Notes under the pieces: generated by a model
Database searches by the model: none
What the model saw: the letters and a program-made list of their open reading frames with translations, nothing else
What the model was told of the DNA's origin: nothing
Program-made: the position numbers and the translations under genes
Shown: one piece after another, positions 31,111 to 38,806 of the stretch
Layout of the letters: every line of letters begins with the position of its first letter
Numbering within the stretch: position 1 is the first letter of the stretch
DNA from: Haloarcula argentinensis DSM 12282
GTDB lineage: Archaea; Halobacteriota; Halobacteria; Halobacteriales; Haloarculaceae
Length of the DNA: 64,000 nt
Assembly: GCA_000336895.1 (NCBI GenBank)
Contig: AOLX01000006.1
Location: forward strand, 1-64,000
Direction of reading: 5' to 3'

Positions 31111-31944
31111 CTATTCTTCCTCGCCGTCGGTCGTAAGGCTCGTCTGCCTCGTGGCAAGGAACCGCTCAGGGACGCTCTCGAACGCATCCAGTCCTGCCTG
31201 TTCGGTCTCCTCAACGTCGACATCGCTATGATCGGTTTGCCACGTAGCAGACTCGCGCTCGAAGCCGCCATCGAAGGCTGAGAGTTCTGTTCGACGGGCC
31301 GGCTTTGCAGTTGCTTCAAGTTCCTCAGTGCGGTCTGAAAGCCAGTTCATCTGGTCGAACATCCCGTCGAAGTCGCGCTCCTGAAACGGGAACCGGACGG
31401 TTGCCTTCGGCGGGAGGGCAGTGTGTGTCTCCCGGCCAGTCCGAATCGCAGTTGGCCGTCCATCGAAAATCCCGCGCTTACGCAGTGGGTCGACGTAGTC
31501 ACTGCCAGCCAGAACGACCAGCTCTCGACACGGAGATTCCTGTTGATCGGCAGCGTATGGCCGGCGGAGCCAATCAGCCAGCGACGAATGAACGCGAAGT
31601 GCCCAGCGATCTAGTTGGCTCTTGGCTCGTTCCCCCGACGGGAGCCGGTAATGGGTCTCGCCTTCGATGGGGTCGCCGCGCAGGTCCTCAATGGTCGTGT
31701 CGTACGGAGCGACCGTCTGTCGGGGCAGCAAGATCCCGTGCTCCGCAGAGAGAATGCCCCCGGAGTTCGCCCGTCGGTCAGCAGTTCGAGCCCACTGGAC
31801 AGCTGCCTCGGCATACGATCGTTTGACTACGAAGTATGACGATGTATACAGATCGCGGGCCGCAACTGGCTGGTCGGTTTTCGCGTCGCCGCACCCGATG
31901 AGTACGAAGCGGCCACGGGTCCGTTCAGTTTGTGTGGTAGTCAT
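31111..31944 (-). CDS. DUF6884-type protein
   Basis: 277 residues. The pattern LIGCGDAKTDQPVAARDLYTSSYFVVKRSYAEAAVQW...ILSAEHGILLPRQTVAPYDTTIEDL (about 13-90) matches the DUF6884 family: conserved Cys/Asp/Lys, LYTS, SAEHG and PYD motifs on a Rossmann-like core, found in phages and plasmids. Later segments (LVVLAGSDYVDPLRKRGIFDG) complete the domain. Its biochemical role is not established. It lies next to a TGT-like gene, which would fit a part in nucleic-acid modification, but that is inference. The C-terminal 70 residues are acidic and disordered. Confidence 0.7.
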   Translation of the reverse strand: MTTTQTERTRGRFVLIGCGDAKTDQPVAARDLYTSSYFVVKRSYAEAAVQWARTADRRANSGGILSAEHGILLPRQTVAPYDTTIEDLRGDPIEGETHYRLPSGERAKSQLDRWALRVHSSLADWLRRPYAADQQESPCRELVVLAGSDYVDPLRKRGIFDGRPTAIRTGRETHTALPPKATVRFPFQERDFDGMFDQMNWLSDRTEELEATAKPARRTELSAFDGGFERESATWQTDHSDVDVEETEQAGLDAFESVPERFLATRQTSLTTDGEEE

Positions 31945-31977
31945 TTGGCTCCCTCACTCCATTGGGAGCTACAAAAT
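31945..31977 (-). promoter_or_regulatory. Start-proximal hairpin element
   Basis: ATTTTGTA, then GCTCCC (31964-31969) pairing with GGGAGC (31948-31953) around AATGGAGTGA, then 3 nt to the ATG. A perfect 6-bp stem of unique sequence, a good case of compensatory change. Confidence 0.65.
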
Positions 31978-32000
31978 CCCCAGAGTGCGAATGTTCTCTC

Positions 32001-32942
32001 CTACGTGTGAACCACACTGGGAGCGAGTCCTGCTCGGTATTCTATTCTGTCTCGCTCGTGTTGGTTCCGATACGCGAGTGTCTGTCCGTTCTCGTACTCA
32101 ACGACGATCGCATCTTCGAGACCGTCTACGGTCGCTCTCGTGCCATCAGCGGCCCAGACTGGGTCCATCGGTTCCGCTGTTAACGGATTCCGATCTGTCT
32201 CTGTAGCCGGCCATACCCCCCGCGATTTCCAGTATGATCTGATGTGTCGCAAGCTCACTTGAACCGTCTCCCGGATGGATAGGTGGTCCGCACTCCCGTA
32301 CCCGTGTGGTGAAAAGTACTCGCCGTGCAGCGCCGCCAGATGGACTCCGTTCCAGTCCACGCCGACGATATCGGCTGGTTTCTCCCCAGTGACCCGTGGT
32401 TGGGTCAACTCCTCGATTACCGGATACTGCTTCGTCGGACTTGCCCCCAGCAAATGCACGCGCCGTCCTCGCCAGTCCACGATGTCCGTGTATTCCTCTG
32501 CAGTCTGGTCGGAGTAGCCCATCGGGTAGCCGAGTACAATGTCCTCGTCGATTTCCTCGATTGCCTCGTGGCACTTCGGGACGATAATCACCTCCGTCCC
32601 CGGAAACTTCCGTTTCAGTTCCCGTGCGGCTTGGTTGTACCGTCGCGCTTCCTGCTGGTTGTATGCGTCGCCGAGCATCCCGACCGATGGCTCGCACTGC
32701 TCGAAGCGTTCGATATATCGGTCCAAATCAGGATTCCGGAAGTCGTTATCCAGCATCTCAATCGGGACGTCGACGTTCCGTAGCGAGGACTGGTAGCTGT
32801 AGTCCTCGCGAACGCCGACGGTGAATCCAAGCCGGTAAGCATCGATTACGAACGGCTCCCGGTGGAGGAATCCGATATACTCAGCCTGCTGTGCATCGCC
32901 GATAGCCGTCGCTGACCAGGAGCGTCGCGCTTCTGAAGACAT
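32001..32942 (-). CDS. TGT-like (DUF6610-type) protein
   Basis: 313 residues from the ATG at 32942. The segment DEDIVLGYPMGYSDQTAEEYTDIVDWRGRRVHLLGASPTKQYPVIEEL (about 142-189) follows the layout of tRNA-guanine transglycosylases, where a GLAVGE-type turn is followed after about 25 residues by an MGVGTP-type strand. Upstream are EMLDNDF...MLGDAYN and VIIVPKCHEAI, which would be barrel strands. I assign it to the DUF6610/DpdA-like side of this superfamily. The predicted reaction is base exchange in tRNA or DNA. The catalytic Asp could not be located with certainty. Confidence 0.55.
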   Translation of the reverse strand: MSSEARRSWSATAIGDAQQAEYIGFLHREPFVIDAYRLGFTVGVREDYSYQSSLRNVDVPIEMLDNDFRNPDLDRYIERFEQCEPSVGMLGDAYNQQEARRYNQAARELKRKFPGTEVIIVPKCHEAIEEIDEDIVLGYPMGYSDQTAEEYTDIVDWRGRRVHLLGASPTKQYPVIEELTQPRVTGEKPADIVGVDWNGVHLAALHGEYFSPHGYGSADHLSIRETVQVSLRHIRSYWKSRGVWPATETDRNPLTAEPMDPVWAADGTRATVDGLEDAIVVEYENGQTLAYRNQHERDRIEYRAGLAPSVVHT

Positions 32943-33000
32943 GGAGAATACCGAGCGCACCGACCGGCGCGCCCAGCTGGCAGGCGCGGCAAAAAACTAC
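32943..33000 (-). promoter_or_regulatory. Start-proximal hairpin element
   Basis: TTTTTTG, then GCGCC (32983-32987) pairing with GGCGC (32969-32973) around TGCCAGCTG, then a spacer of about 26 nt and the ATG. Confidence 0.55.
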
Positions 33001-33008
33001 CCCCCGGC

Positions 33009-33017
33009 TTAAATACG
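33009..33017 (+). promoter_or_regulatory. TATA box for the plus-strand membrane HNH-like gene
   Basis: CTTAAATAC is 26-30 bp before the region 33038-33043, so transcription probably starts next to the ATG at 33043. Confidence 0.45.
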
Positions 33018-33042
33018 GAGACGGGAAGAAGTGTCTGTTAGA

Positions 33043-33930
33043 ATGAAGGAAGGCGTCGAATCGCAATACGACGACCCTGAGAACTACGAGGGCGACTACC
33101 CTCCAGACTGGGCGTACCGGATTGTCTTCCGGAAGCAGTTGGATGACAACACTTGCGCCAACTGTGGAACCCAGTACCAACCGGAAGACTTGGAGGTCTT
33201 GCGACGAGTCCCTGCCGAGGACGGTGGAACGAACAAAACAACGAACCTCCTGACGGTGTGTGCGTTCTGCGAGATCGACGTGAAGCAGACAGGGCGACTG
33301 AACCTGCCGGAGTCAGCCAGACAAGAGCCAGCAGACAGTCCCGAAGAGGACACCCACAGAGTGCTTGCGTTGCAGAGTGACGTTCCGATCACCGAGGAAG
33401 TCGAAGGTGAAGAAACTGAGGACAGCGGGCAGTCTCGTGATGTCTCGCGTATAGAAGTTAACCACGTCCAGACACGGTCGACGAGTCCTCTTCCAGTCAA
33501 CACGACGACACAGGAAAGCGACGAGCAGTCCGACCAGGACGACACCGATGAGCGTGCTGGATGGCGACAGTTAGCCATCGCATTTGTTGGAGGCACAGCG
33601 ATGTTTCTGGGATATCTTTGTGCGATTGCCGTCGCCATTCCTTTCCCCTCGCCCGTGGGTGACGTAGCGTTCTACGGCCTCCCACTGGCCGGGCTTGTGG
33701 CTGGAGTCCGCTGGCGGCTGTCGACAGCCGTTGCATCTGTCTGCGTTGTTTTGATGTACGCTGGAATCTGGCAGGCATTCTCGGCGGAGCCGTTCATGTC
33801 AGTACTGGCGTGGATTCCGGTGGTTGCGCCACTAGTCGGGATTGCCTACGGGGTCGTAGTCGAGCGTACTGAGTCCTCCCTGCGGAACGTGCTCTCAGAT
33901 CCGCGACTGGTGGTCCAGCGCTTCCGTTGA
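33043..33930 (+). CDS. HNH-like zinc domain fused to a membrane domain
   Basis: 295 residues from the ATG at 33043; a GTG at 33031 would lie before the expected transcript start. The N-terminal part WAYRIVFRKQLDDNTCANCGTQYQPEDLEVLRRVPAEDGGTNKTTNLLTVCAFCE has the layout of haloarchaeal HNH domains. The catalytic His positions are missing (VLRRVP where a VHHIVP-type motif is expected, CE instead of CH), so nuclease activity is doubtful. After an acidic linker come about four hydrophobic helices (about 178-280). It is the only plus-strand gene in this part of the block. A zinc-binding sensor on the membrane is one option. Confidence 0.6.
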   Translation: MKEGVESQYDDPENYEGDYPPDWAYRIVFRKQLDDNTCANCGTQYQPEDLEVLRRVPAEDGGTNKTTNLLTVCAFCEIDVKQTGRLNLPESARQEPADSPEEDTHRVLALQSDVPITEEVEGEETEDSGQSRDVSRIEVNHVQTRSTSPLPVNTTTQESDEQSDQDDTDERAGWRQLAIAFVGGTAMFLGYLCAIAVAIPFPSPVGDVAFYGLPLAGLVAGVRWRLSTAVASVCVVLMYAGIWQAFSAEPFMSVLAWIPVVAPLVGIAYGVVVERTESSLRNVLSDPRLVVQRFR

Positions 33931-34647
33931 CGAGACGTACTCTGATAACTGGTCCACGACCGACGGGTCGAACGAGTCAGAGACGTGCCGGACGTTCCAC
34001 AGGCCCGACTGATACACTTCAGACTTCGGCGAGTGATATCCTAGCCAGTCGAGGTCCGACGGCCCTGCAGATCGACGATCCCTCGAAACCATCGCGATGG
34101 TATGTGACTCAATCTCGGCACGGTCACACTCGGGTCCGGGCTTGCCCGGAACGTCCACCCAGAGAAACGGCAGATCCCGGATATATTCTGAAACGCGCTG
34201 TTCGAGTTCGTGTTCCTGCTCGCGAACAGCTGTCGTCCCGGCGTCGGGATTCTGCTCGCCCCAGTGGGGATACTCGTCGTGCCAGCCGTGCTTCTCGATC
34301 AGTGCGCGCCCGACGTGCAAGCGGAAGATCGACCCGCGATGGTTGCCACCGCCGGCGTACTTGCCCCGAACGTTGCCCCGGTGCTGCCTGAGCCGGCTCC
34401 AGAGTGTGTTCGACGAACCTTCACTGACGCCGACGGTGCCGATCCGGGAGAGCCGCCAATCGACCGCTGTCGTTGCGCGAAGGTCGCTTGCTGGCGAGAA
34501 AAAGAAGTACACCCCTCGGTCAGGCCAATCCAACCGACCAGTGACATCTCCGAGGTAGTACGGCCCTCCAATCTGGTCACGCAAATCTGCCAGCACACTC
34601 AAGAACTGTCCGACAGGACTGCTCCCAGACGTTGCTGTGGAACGCAT
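33895..34647 (-). CDS. GIY-YIG domain protein
   Basis: 250 residues. GVYFFFSPASDLR (about 45-57) corresponds to the GIY strand and RIGTVGVSEGSSNTLWSRLRQHRG (about 67-90) to the YIG strand with the following helix and conserved Arg; HRGSIFRLHVGRALIE and a late LEQRVSEYIRDLPFLWVDV complete the fold. Y is replaced in both signature triplets (GVY, RIG), common in haloarchaeal members. It may cut DNA. The 3' end overlaps the convergent gene at 33043 by 36 bp. A hairpin element precedes the start. Confidence 0.7.
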   Translation of the reverse strand: MRSTATSGSSPVGQFLSVLADLRDQIGGPYYLGDVTGRLDWPDRGVYFFFSPASDLRATTAVDWRLSRIGTVGVSEGSSNTLWSRLRQHRGNVRGKYAGGGNHRGSIFRLHVGRALIEKHGWHDEYPHWGEQNPDAGTTAVREQEHELEQRVSEYIRDLPFLWVDVPGKPGPECDRAEIESHTIAMVSRDRRSAGPSDLDWLGYHSPKSEVYQSGLWNVRHVSDSFDPSVVDQLSEYVSSTEALDHQSRI

Positions 34648-34680
34648 ATTCTCCCTCGCCCAGCAAGGGAGTCACAAAAC
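34648..34680 (-). promoter_or_regulatory. Start-proximal hairpin element
   Basis: TTTTGTG, then CTCCCT (34666-34671) pairing with AGGGAG (34651-34656) around TGCTGGGCG, then 3 nt to the ATG. A perfect 6-bp stem. Confidence 0.65.
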
Positions 34681-34718
34681 ACTGCTCTCAAGCACGTCTG
34701 GAAAGACACCGCTCCTTC

Positions 34719-35678
34719 TCAGCTCTCACCTTCGACGGCGTCGATCAGCTCCGCCGCAGTCGATGAAATACGGTTCAGCCGGTCCTGCAACGTCTCCGGT
34801 GCGTCGCCGTCCCACGCCGCCAAGTAGAACGCCGAGTTGTCGGGGTCCAACTCGAAATGGCGACTCACGACGTAAGCGACCGCCTCGGCTTCGACCTCTC
34901 GCTTCGAGCGCTCCGTTTCATCGTCGACGTCAAAGTGAAGATGAGCGTGGGCGAACTCGTGAATGAGTGTACTCGCAAGAGCGGCCCGATTATCCCGGTC
35001 GACCGCTTCGACCATCGGATTCGTGGTCATCACGCTCCGACGCTGGCAGACGCCCCGAGCAGACCCATGCTCCCATTCTTCTGGGGCGACGATTCGTGCG
35101 TCGACGCCGATCTCGTCGGTTGCATCCAACAGGTCTTCAACGAGTCCATCCGGGTCGCCGTGAGCTTCCGTCTCCAGTTCGGGAAGCGGCTCGCCTTCGG
35201 TCTGGGAGACATCGAACACCGACGTTGGCCGGAATCCGACTAGCCCCCGACGCCACTGCTCGGGGTCTGTCTCGTCGTACTCACAGTCCGTGTTCTCGTG
35301 GTACGACGGCGAGTTCCCGCATCCGGGGCATTTCTTCGTGATGATCGGAGCCCAGATCCAGATCGCACTCTCGCCGCCCTGGACGTACCGGTCGAACTCG
35401 TCTTTCCAAGTCTGGTAGCCAGCAACCCGTGTTGCCTCGGGACACTGGAGCTTGATGAGTAGGGTGTTCCGTGCCGAGTAATCGTGGAACTGCGACTGCA
35501 CATCAAGCCACTGTTGGAACTGCTCGCTGGCCTGTGCCTCGCTCGTGAGGTCGACAAGATCCTCGACCCACGCATCAAGCTGCTCGCGCATCTCGTCGTC
35601 TCGGGAGTCCGAATCGTCGAATGTGCAGGTGCTCTGCTGACTGGACTGCTCTGGAGTGTCTGACTGTATCGTTGACAT
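34719..35678 (-). CDS. ArdC-like antirestriction protein with metallopeptidase motif
   Basis: 319 residues from the ATG at 35678. The N-terminal half (DYSARNTLLIKLQCPEATRVAGYQTWKDEFDRYVQGGESAIWIWAPI) is the single-strand DNA-binding domain of ArdC-type proteins. A cysteine pair (CPGCG) forms a zinc site in the insert. The C-terminal half carries the zinc peptidase motif HEFAH (STLIHEFAHAHLHF, about 240), with EAEAVAYVVSRHFEL as the third ligand region. ArdC protects incoming plasmid DNA from restriction during transfer. Placement in an operon with transfer-like genes fits this role. Confidence 0.8.
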   Translation of the reverse strand: MSTIQSDTPEQSSQQSTCTFDDSDSRDDEMREQLDAWVEDLVDLTSEAQASEQFQQWLDVQSQFHDYSARNTLLIKLQCPEATRVAGYQTWKDEFDRYVQGGESAIWIWAPIITKKCPGCGNSPSYHENTDCEYDETDPEQWRRGLVGFRPTSVFDVSQTEGEPLPELETEAHGDPDGLVEDLLDATDEIGVDARIVAPEEWEHGSARGVCQRRSVMTTNPMVEAVDRDNRAALASTLIHEFAHAHLHFDVDDETERSKREVEAEAVAYVVSRHFELDPDNSAFYLAAWDGDAPETLQDRLNRISSTAAELIDAVEGES

Positions 35679-35740
35679 TGGTCTGTTTCCGGGACGCACT
35701 CTCGGGCACGCCCCCGCACTGCCACTGGGGGACAGAAAAT
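35679..35740 (-). promoter_or_regulatory. Start-proximal hairpin element, long form
   Basis: TTTTCTG, then CCCCC (35727-35731) pairing with GGGGG (35711-35715) around AGTGGCAGTGC, then a second segment (GAGAGTGCGTCCCGG) and the ATG. Confidence 0.65.
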
Positions 35741-35775
35741 CGACGCCGTAGCTCAGTGTGAGAAGAGCGAGCTGG

Positions 35776-36324
35776 CTACCTGTATCTCTCAGGCGGGTGG
35801 AAGACGACGTGGATGGCAGAGCCAAGGTTGTACCACGACTTCGGCAGGACCGAGACCTCCAACCCCCACTCAGCAGCGAACTCAAAGACGTCGAACCAGA
35901 GATTGTGGGGCGGCTCTTGCGAATCCAGTCGCTCGATGTTCCCCGGGTAGACGTGCATCGAGTACAGTACCGGCTCACCGTCGTCAAGCCAGAGTGTCGC
36001 GTGGTCGTCTGCTGGCGGGCTGTGAGGCGGTCCGTTCGGGTCGCTGTCGGCGTCAAGCGGTGAGTGTGGGCACTCATTGTCGCCCGTGATAAGACGCCGG
36101 ATACAGGCTGTCTCGGCAGCCCCATCGAGGTCGAAGGCTTGGGCAAACGAATCGCGCTGGTATTCTCCCGTGATCGCGGCAAGCGCTCGCCAGATGTCGT
36201 CCCACGTCGGGTCCTCCGGTTGGTGGTCAAGGTAGTCGTGGACGGCCTTGCGCAGCTGGCGATACTCGTCCCACGCCGGAACGGGTTCGTTTGGTCCGGG
36301 CGTCGGCCAGTCAGTGCGGTCCAT
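35776..36324 (-). CDS. Hypothetical acidic protein
   Basis: 182 residues from the ATG at 36324. Helical N-terminal part (WDEYRQLRKAVHDYLDHQPEDPTWDDIWRALAAITGEYQRDSFAQAFDLDG) and a beta-rich C-terminal part (ATLWLDDGEPVLYSMHVYPGN...NLWFDVFEFAAEWGLEVSVLP). No family is recognised. It lacks the usual hairpin element. An inverted repeat (36401-36442) lies about 77 bp upstream. Confidence 0.55.
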   Translation of the reverse strand: MDRTDWPTPGPNEPVPAWDEYRQLRKAVHDYLDHQPEDPTWDDIWRALAAITGEYQRDSFAQAFDLDGAAETACIRRLITGDNECPHSPLDADSDPNGPPHSPPADDHATLWLDDGEPVLYSMHVYPGNIERLDSQEPPHNLWFDVFEFAAEWGLEVSVLPKSWYNLGSAIHVVFHPPERYR

Positions 36325-36400
36325 ACGCTTTGGAAAATTCCGATGCGGTATCAACTCTCGGGACGCGCCAGCACGCCGCGTTAGAGAAGGGACCTTGCCG

Positions 36401-36442
36401 CTAACCAACACTGAGTGGTATATGAGGCAGCGTGTTGGTTAG
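36401..36442. repeat. TAACCAACA inverted repeat, copy 2
   Basis: CTAACCAACAC (36401-36411) and GTGTTGGTTAG (36432-36442), 11-bp perfect arms, 20-bp spacer containing a TATATGAGG run. It sits just after the stop of the 36455 gene, 77 bp before the next gene's start. Confidence 0.75.
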
Positions 36443-36454
36443 CCTGCGAGTCGG

Positions 36455-36718
36455 CTACTCCTCGGTGGCAGCCTCCCAGCCCTCGTGAAAGTACACCAGC
36501 GCCAAGTCCGAGTCGAAGCACTTGCCCGACGAGACGTGCTGCAAGACCTCTTGCTCTGGAATCGGCTCAACCACGCCCGCTTCAAGCAGACTGGTAACGA
36601 CCTCACGGCCTCGTGGCTCGTCGATCTCGACGGTATCAGGACGCTGCCGGTCGCGGTCCTGTGCGATCTGTTCACGCTCGAATCGTTCGTAGTCCGGAAT
36701 TGTTTCGGTCGGTTCCAT
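36455..36718 (-). CDS. Small hypothetical protein
   Basis: 87 residues, acidic, with two helical stretches (DYERFEREQIAQDRDRQRPDTVEIDEPRGREVVTSLLEAGVVEPIPEQEVLQHV). The 264-bp gene is flanked by inverted repeats 2 and 3 in a cassette-like arrangement. A hairpin element with TTTTGTG precedes the start. Function unknown. Confidence 0.5.
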   Translation of the reverse strand: MEPTETIPDYERFEREQIAQDRDRQRPDTVEIDEPRGREVVTSLLEAGVVEPIPEQEVLQHVSSGKCFDSDLALVYFHEGWEAATEE

Positions 36719-36755
36719 GGAGGAAAATCCCTCACTCGACTGGGGGACACAAAAT
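36719..36755 (-). promoter_or_regulatory. Start-proximal hairpin element
   Basis: ATTTTGTG, TCCC (36744-36747) pairing with GGGA (36728-36731) around CCAGTCGAGTGA, then 9 nt to the ATG. The stem is short. Confidence 0.55.
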
Positions 36756-36760
36756 CGGAG

Positions 36761-36801
36761 TTAACCAACAGAACAGAAGTATGGCAGTCGGTGTTGGTTA
36801 A
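36761..36801. repeat. TAACCAACA inverted repeat, copy 3
   Basis: TTAACCAACA (36761-36770) and TGTTGGTTAA (36792-36801), 10-bp perfect arms, 21-bp spacer, about 43 bp before the ATG of the 36455 gene and directly upstream of its hairpin box. Confidence 0.75.
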
Positions 36802-36802
36802 G

Positions 36803-36823
36803 ACACCACCGTTTCCGCAAAAC
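36803..36823. repeat. Solitary origin-box-like sequence
   Basis: CACCACCGTTTCCGCAAAAC, touching inverted repeat 3. It shares CCACCGTTTCC with the origin-2 boxes. Confidence 0.5.
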
Positions 36824-36837
36824 AATGGGGAGCCGAG

Positions 36838-37713
36838 TCAGTTCGGGAGCTTCGGTGCAATAACGAACTGCATCGCTCCATCAGCGTCGGGGAACTCCGA
36901 TTTCAGCACGAGCGGCACTTCGTCTCCGACGCGCAACACCCGATTTGTTCCGTCTGGAAGGCCAGAGTGGGCTGATTTGACTAATGAGGAATCCAGTTTT
37001 ACCTCGGCGTCCGCAGGCTCGAATGCGATGAGATCAGTCTTTGGTCGGCGATAGGCCATGCTGTCGGTGTCCCCGCTTGCGACGAACCGCATCTCTCCGG
37101 CCTCAGAATCCACTACGAGGTCAAACCGGTCGCCAAGCATATCCGCTGCCGAGAGTCCAAGCGACAGATCGTCTGGACTCAGGTGGACAGTTGCTGGAAG
37201 ATCAATATCCGGCATTTCAACAGGGTAGCGGAGCGATTCAATCGGGTCAAGTCCGATAGTGCGCGTTATCCCGTCGATGTTAATCTCGAGTGTGCTGTTC
37301 GCCGAGTCTAGTGCAAACTGTGCGAGGTCGCCCGCATTACCGATCGAGAGTGCATCTCGAACCCGTTCGACATTTACCCCGAGCGTCCCTGTCGCTGCGT
37401 CGAAAGAACTGAACGAACTCCCAGCGACACGTAGATCGACCATCGCGTGTCCCTGCCAGTCAGCTGCTCGAATCGCAATCCCAGAGTCCCCAATCCCCAG
37501 TCGTGCCTTGTCTGTGACCGTGCCTACTGCCGAGAAGATCTGGTCGAACAACTGCACGTCTCCGCTGATCTGGAGATACTGTGGGGCGTCAAGCGTCAGG
37601 AGATCCGTAGTATCCAGGTCCGCTGGTGTCTCGGCATCAGCTGTCTCTGACACGCCCGTTTCGGCGTCTGTGGTTGCTGTCTCGGTACTGCTGCTCGCTG
37701 GTGACTGTGACAT
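36838..37713 (-). CDS. pcn: PCNA-type sliding clamp
   Basis: 291 residues. After a 40-residue acidic N-terminal extension, the clamp fold starts at QYLQISGDVQLFDQIFSAVGTVTDKARLGIGDSGIAIRAADWQGHAMVDLRV, continues with GTLGVNVERVRDALSIGNAGDLAQFALDSANSTLEINIDGITRTIGLDPIESLRYP and ends with VIAPKLPN, all characteristic of archaeal PCNA. Chromosomal haloarchaeal PCNA is about 247 residues, so the extension is an extra feature. The clamp tethers polymerase and other enzymes to DNA. A plasmid-borne clamp could give the element its own replication platform. Confidence 0.85.
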   Translation of the reverse strand: MSQSPASSSTETATTDAETGVSETADAETPADLDTTDLLTLDAPQYLQISGDVQLFDQIFSAVGTVTDKARLGIGDSGIAIRAADWQGHAMVDLRVAGSSFSSFDAATGTLGVNVERVRDALSIGNAGDLAQFALDSANSTLEINIDGITRTIGLDPIESLRYPVEMPDIDLPATVHLSPDDLSLGLSAADMLGDRFDLVVDSEAGEMRFVASGDTDSMAYRRPKTDLIAFEPADAEVKLDSSLVKSAHSGLPDGTNRVLRVGDEVPLVLKSEFPDADGAMQFVIAPKLPN

Positions 37714-37749
37714 CTCGATTACCCTCCACTTCCCGGAGGGGCCACAAAA
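37714..37749 (-). promoter_or_regulatory. Start-proximal hairpin element
   Basis: ATTTTGTG, CCCTCC (37735-37740) pairing with GGAGGG (37722-37727) around GGGAAGT, then 8 nt to the ATG of the PCNA gene. A perfect 6-bp stem. Confidence 0.65.
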
Positions 37750-37765
37750 TCTACCGTTGACGCCG

Positions 37766-38806
37766 CTAAGGGACTACCGACGTGAGTCGATGGGTCCGGT
37801 AGTCGACTGTCCACCGCGAGTGGTTCTGCGTGATTCGATACTCACGAACAACAGCAACATCCTCTAATGACTCGTCGGGTTGCTCCCACGTAAATCCGTA
37901 GCCAGCGACCACATCTCCCTCATCGAGATATCCGACTGGATGCTCGGGGCCGTCCCACTCGACTGAGACTGTGTCGCCACCGTTGGGGGGTTGGACTCCA
38001 CGGCAGACTGTCGCTTGGATCACAGATGGATCAGTGGTCAACCCGTACAGCTGCGCCAAGTCGCTGGCTCGGATGGTGAACTTGTCTTCCTCTCCGACGA
38101 ACGAGTGGCGAGCCTCGTCCCGAGTTGTTGAGTGATAGTCCATCGTCTCGATACTGACACCGAGCGAATCCGACAGGAGGTGTGCAAATTCGGCGGCCCC
38201 GGTGAGGACTGCTTGGTTCTGCTCCTCGATTTGCAGGGTCGTTTCCGGCGTCCGAAGCTTCTGTGTGGGCGGAGATTCCGGCCGCTCGACAGGCATACAG
38301 CTGCACAGGAGTGTGCCTTCCGGCCCCGTCAGAATCCACGGCTGTTTCCCACACAGGATCGCTGAGTATTTCGACGCCGTGTACCGCCCACCGCCGGTGA
38401 GGACTCGAAGTGCCTTTTCGAGTGCTTGGGCGTCGATCCCGTACCCGTAGCTGTCTGCAAGTCCGTCGACGAACGTGACTCGTGTGTCGATTGAGTCGAA
38501 ATCGCCGTACGTGGCTGGAATTTGTATGAGGTCGCCATTTCCGCACTCGGCGACGTACTCTCCGACGTCGCCGTCGACAACCCACCGAGTTTGCTGCTTG
38601 TGTGCTCGACTAGCCGACGTGTTGATCGTCGACACTGGCCGCTGCGTTGTGAGGCCCCAGTCCACGTCTGGGGACGCCCAACTGGCTCCGTCGCGATCGG
38701 GCGCGCGACACGTCGTCGCACATCGAGCGATGCTCACCGCGTCGGGAGTGTGGTCGTTGTCGGCGCTATCTCCGTCACCGAACGTACCGAGTGTGAGGTC
38801 AGTCAT
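37766..38806 (-). CDS. Hypothetical protein with the repeated operon-specific domain
   Basis: 346 residues. Residues about 85-165 (GDLIQIPATYGDFDSIDTRVTFVDGLADSYGYGIDAQALEKALRVLTGGGRYTASKYSAILCGKQPWILTGPEGTLLC) resemble the domain shared by the proteins at 29886 and 30386 (helix, then Y/RYT, then GPEG before a final strand). The remaining C-terminal half (TLQIEEQNQAVLTGAAEFAHLLSDSLGVSIETM...) is unrelated. It is the first gene of the long minus-strand series, next to origin 2. Confidence 0.55.
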   Translation of the reverse strand: MTDLTLGTFGDGDSADNDHTPDAVSIARCATTCRAPDRDGASWASPDVDWGLTTQRPVSTINTSASRAHKQQTRWVVDGDVGEYVAECGNGDLIQIPATYGDFDSIDTRVTFVDGLADSYGYGIDAQALEKALRVLTGGGRYTASKYSAILCGKQPWILTGPEGTLLCSCMPVERPESPPTQKLRTPETTLQIEEQNQAVLTGAAEFAHLLSDSLGVSIETMDYHSTTRDEARHSFVGEEDKFTIRASDLAQLYGLTTDPSVIQATVCRGVQPPNGGDTVSVEWDGPEHPVGYLDEGDVVAGYGFTWEQPDESLEDVAVVREYRITQNHSRWTVDYRTHRLTSVVP

